NCBI GenBank assembly: GCA_020404485.1
Contig: DYDT01000055.1
Coordinates: 1-7,977 of the forward strand
Length of the DNA stretch: 7,977 nucleotides
Source: Rickettsia endosymbiont of Diachasma alloeum
GTDB taxonomy: Bacteria; Pseudomonadota; Alphaproteobacteria; Rickettsiales; Rickettsiaceae
Direction of reading: 5' to 3'
In this document: positions 7,277 to 7,977 of the stretch, piece by piece
Layout: each line of letters starts with the position of its first letter
Numbering within the stretch: position 1 is the stretch's first letter
Notes under the pieces: generated by a model
What the model saw: the letters and a program-made list of their open reading frames with translations, nothing else
The model's database searches: none
What the model was told of the DNA's origin: nothing
Translations under genes and position numbers: made by a program

Positions 7277-7519
7277 ATGAGCAGAATAGACAGGATAACT
7301 AAAAGCTTAAGTGTGTTAAAACCACATTTTTGTGAAATAATAGACGAAAGTCATAAACATGCTAGTCATTATAACGGGATTCATAGCCATATTAAAATAA
7401 AAATTTCGGCAGAAATTTTACAAGGTAAAAGCCTAATCGCCAATCATCGCACTATTAATAGTCTACTTGCCGATGAATTTCAAAATGGCTTACATGCTCT
7501 ATCACTTGAGGTATTTTAA
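7277..7519 (+). CDS. bolA: BolA family protein
   Basis: BolA-family proteins are small cytoplasmic partners of monothiol glutaredoxins, with which they share a [2Fe-2S] cluster; they act in iron-sulfur trafficking or, in some bacteria, as regulators of envelope and stress genes. The 80 residues cover the whole domain. Visible features are the SHKHASH loop (25-31), the helix-turn-helix-like segment GKSLIANHRTINSLLADEF (50-68) and the C-terminal HAL motif with its near-invariant His (H73). The motif usually written RHR reads NHR here. C19 and the loop histidines are possible cluster ligands. No Shine-Dalgarno precedes the ATG. It is one base upstream of ubiK and probably cotranscribed with it. 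Confidence 0.93.
   Translation: MSRIDRITKSLSVLKPHFCEIIDESHKHASHYNGIHSHIKIKISAEILQGKSLIANHRTINSLLADEFQNGLHALSLEVF
7508..7511 (+). promoter_or_regulatory. ribosome binding site of ubiK
   Basis: GAGG nine bases before the ATG at 7521, inside the last codons of bolA. It is one of the few clear Shine-Dalgarno sequences in the window and supports 7521 rather than the upstream in-frame ATG at 7467, which would overlap bolA by 53 bases. Confidence 0.6.
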
Positions 7520-7520
7520 A

Positions 7521-7721
7521 ATGAAAACAAATGATTTATTAAAAGTAGCAACAGGAGCTAGCAGCGTCTTCCATAAAGCAATAAATAACATAAAAGATAA
7601 AAGTTGTGACGTGATTGAGGACAAAATACTTAAAGGTAATTATGTTACCAGGGAAGAATTTGAAAAATTACAAACCCTAGTAATAAAATTAAAAAAAGAA
7701 ATAGCGGAGATGAAAAGATAA
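7521..7721 (+). CDS. UbiK/BMFP-family accessory protein (YqiC-like)
   Basis: The 66-residue product matches the C-terminal pattern of the BMFP/UbiK family (E. coli YqiC): VTREEFEKLQ (42-51) followed by a short coiled coil to the end (about 44-65, heptad-spaced L, V, I and M). Family members are small trimeric proteins; in E. coli UbiK aids ubiquinone biosynthesis by binding UbiJ, and some members promote membrane fusion in vitro. This copy is shorter than the usual 80-100 residues because the N-terminal helix is reduced. The start at 7521 is chosen because it lies one base after the bolA stop and has a GAGG site; a longer frame from 7467 would overlap bolA and add residues unlike the family. 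Family assignment is good; function in ubiquinone synthesis is inferred. Confidence 0.8.
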   Translation: MKTNDLLKVATGASSVFHKAINNIKDKSCDVIEDKILKGNYVTREEFEKLQTLVIKLKKEIAEMKR

Positions 7722-7813
7722 TTAATATCACTAAACTATTAGAGCTTAAATTATAGGATATAGTATTTTTAAATACCTATTACTAAAGTATAATGTTTTA
7801 AAGAGTTTAAAAA
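7722..7813. other. non-coding stretch after ubiK
   Basis: About 80 percent A+T with no gene found. The only structure noted is a weak hairpin at 7760-7780 (ATAGTATTT-TT-AAATACCTAT with one bulge). It is made almost entirely of A-U pairs and is not followed by a U-run, so it is not a convincing terminator for bolA-ubiK. Confidence 0.3.
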
Positions 7814-7977
7814 TTAAGCAAAAGTTGTTCCACCTGTAATATTATTATTAAAGTGGCTCTGTCTCAACAAATTTTTTAAATTTTTGGAAAAATAAAAATT
7901 TACAAAAAAATTTATTAAGTAATATTTTATTGGTTTTCCTTCTTTTAAACCGTTTCCACTTATTATTAATTTTTTCT
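7814..7977 (-). CDS. possible 3' end of an unidentified gene, cut by window edge
   Basis: On the minus strand one frame is open from the right edge to TAA at 7816-7814, 53 codons ending HFNNNITGGTTFA. A second minus-strand frame is also open from the edge to TAA at 7850-7848, 42 codons ending FVETEPL. In DNA this rich in A and T, stops should be frequent, so one of the two may be the real tail of a gene entering from the right. Neither gives a family I recognise. The second contains a short basic stretch (WKRFKRRK) and its end coincides with the motif GGCTCTGTCTCAAC at 7855-7868, which would suit a transposase ending within an insertion-sequence terminus. Chance remains possible. Confidence 0.25.
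   Translation of the reverse strand, partial: KKLIISGNGLKEGKPIKYYLINFFVNFYFSKNLKNLLRQSHFNNNITGGTTFA

Noticed and set aside
7467..7520. Upstream ATG that would extend the ubiK-family protein to 84 residues
   Set aside because: It overlaps bolA by 53 bases in another frame, the added residues do not resemble the family, and the ATG at 7521 has a GAGG site at good spacing.
7760..7780. Hairpin after ubiK as an intrinsic terminator
   Set aside because: The stem is almost all A-U with a bulge and no U-run follows, so in this base composition it is not distinguishable from chance.

Overview
This 7,977-base window is very AT-rich chromosomal DNA from an obligate intracellular alphaproteobacterium, almost certainly Rickettsia; the species is not resolved. 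The evidence is base composition, the predicted protein sequences (Ddl and MurC read as rickettsial orthologues), a dcw cluster without ftsZ or murG at its ends, and intergenic palindromes of the Rickettsia palindromic element (RPE) type, with arms such as CGTCATTGCGAGGAG / CTCCTCGCAATGACG.

Layout. Positions 1-251 are mostly non-coding, with a possible 5' end of a minus-strand gene at 1-44 and a decayed palindromic repeat near 101-150. Positions 252-5836 hold a minus-strand division and cell-wall cluster, transcribed murC > murB > ddl > ftsQ > ftsA. MurC, MurB and Ddl make UDP-MurNAc, its L-Ala conjugate and D-Ala-D-Ala for peptidoglycan precursors; FtsQ and FtsA are divisome proteins. murC/murB and ddl/ftsQ overlap by ATGA. 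The two remaining junctions are each filled by a palindromic repeat (about 3401-3528 and 1515-1602). A good -35 box lies upstream of murC at 5886-5891, and a third palindrome (5903-5993) separates this promoter from the next gene.

Positions 6003-7211 (minus) encode a c-di-GMP phosphodiesterase-like protein with a degenerate GGDEF region and an EAL domain whose signature reads ECL but whose other catalytic positions look intact. Divergent from it, bolA (7277-7519) and a short ubiK/BMFP-family gene (7521-7721) form a two-gene plus-strand unit. The 256 bases after ubiK contain no complete gene, but minus-strand frames stay open to the right edge and a GGCTCTGTCTCAAC motif could be an insertion-sequence end.

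I do not see a convincing undescribed system. The most interesting material is the repeat biology: palindromes placed at operon junctions, one supplying the murB stop codon, and two copies showing a compensatory base-pair change in an internal hairpin.
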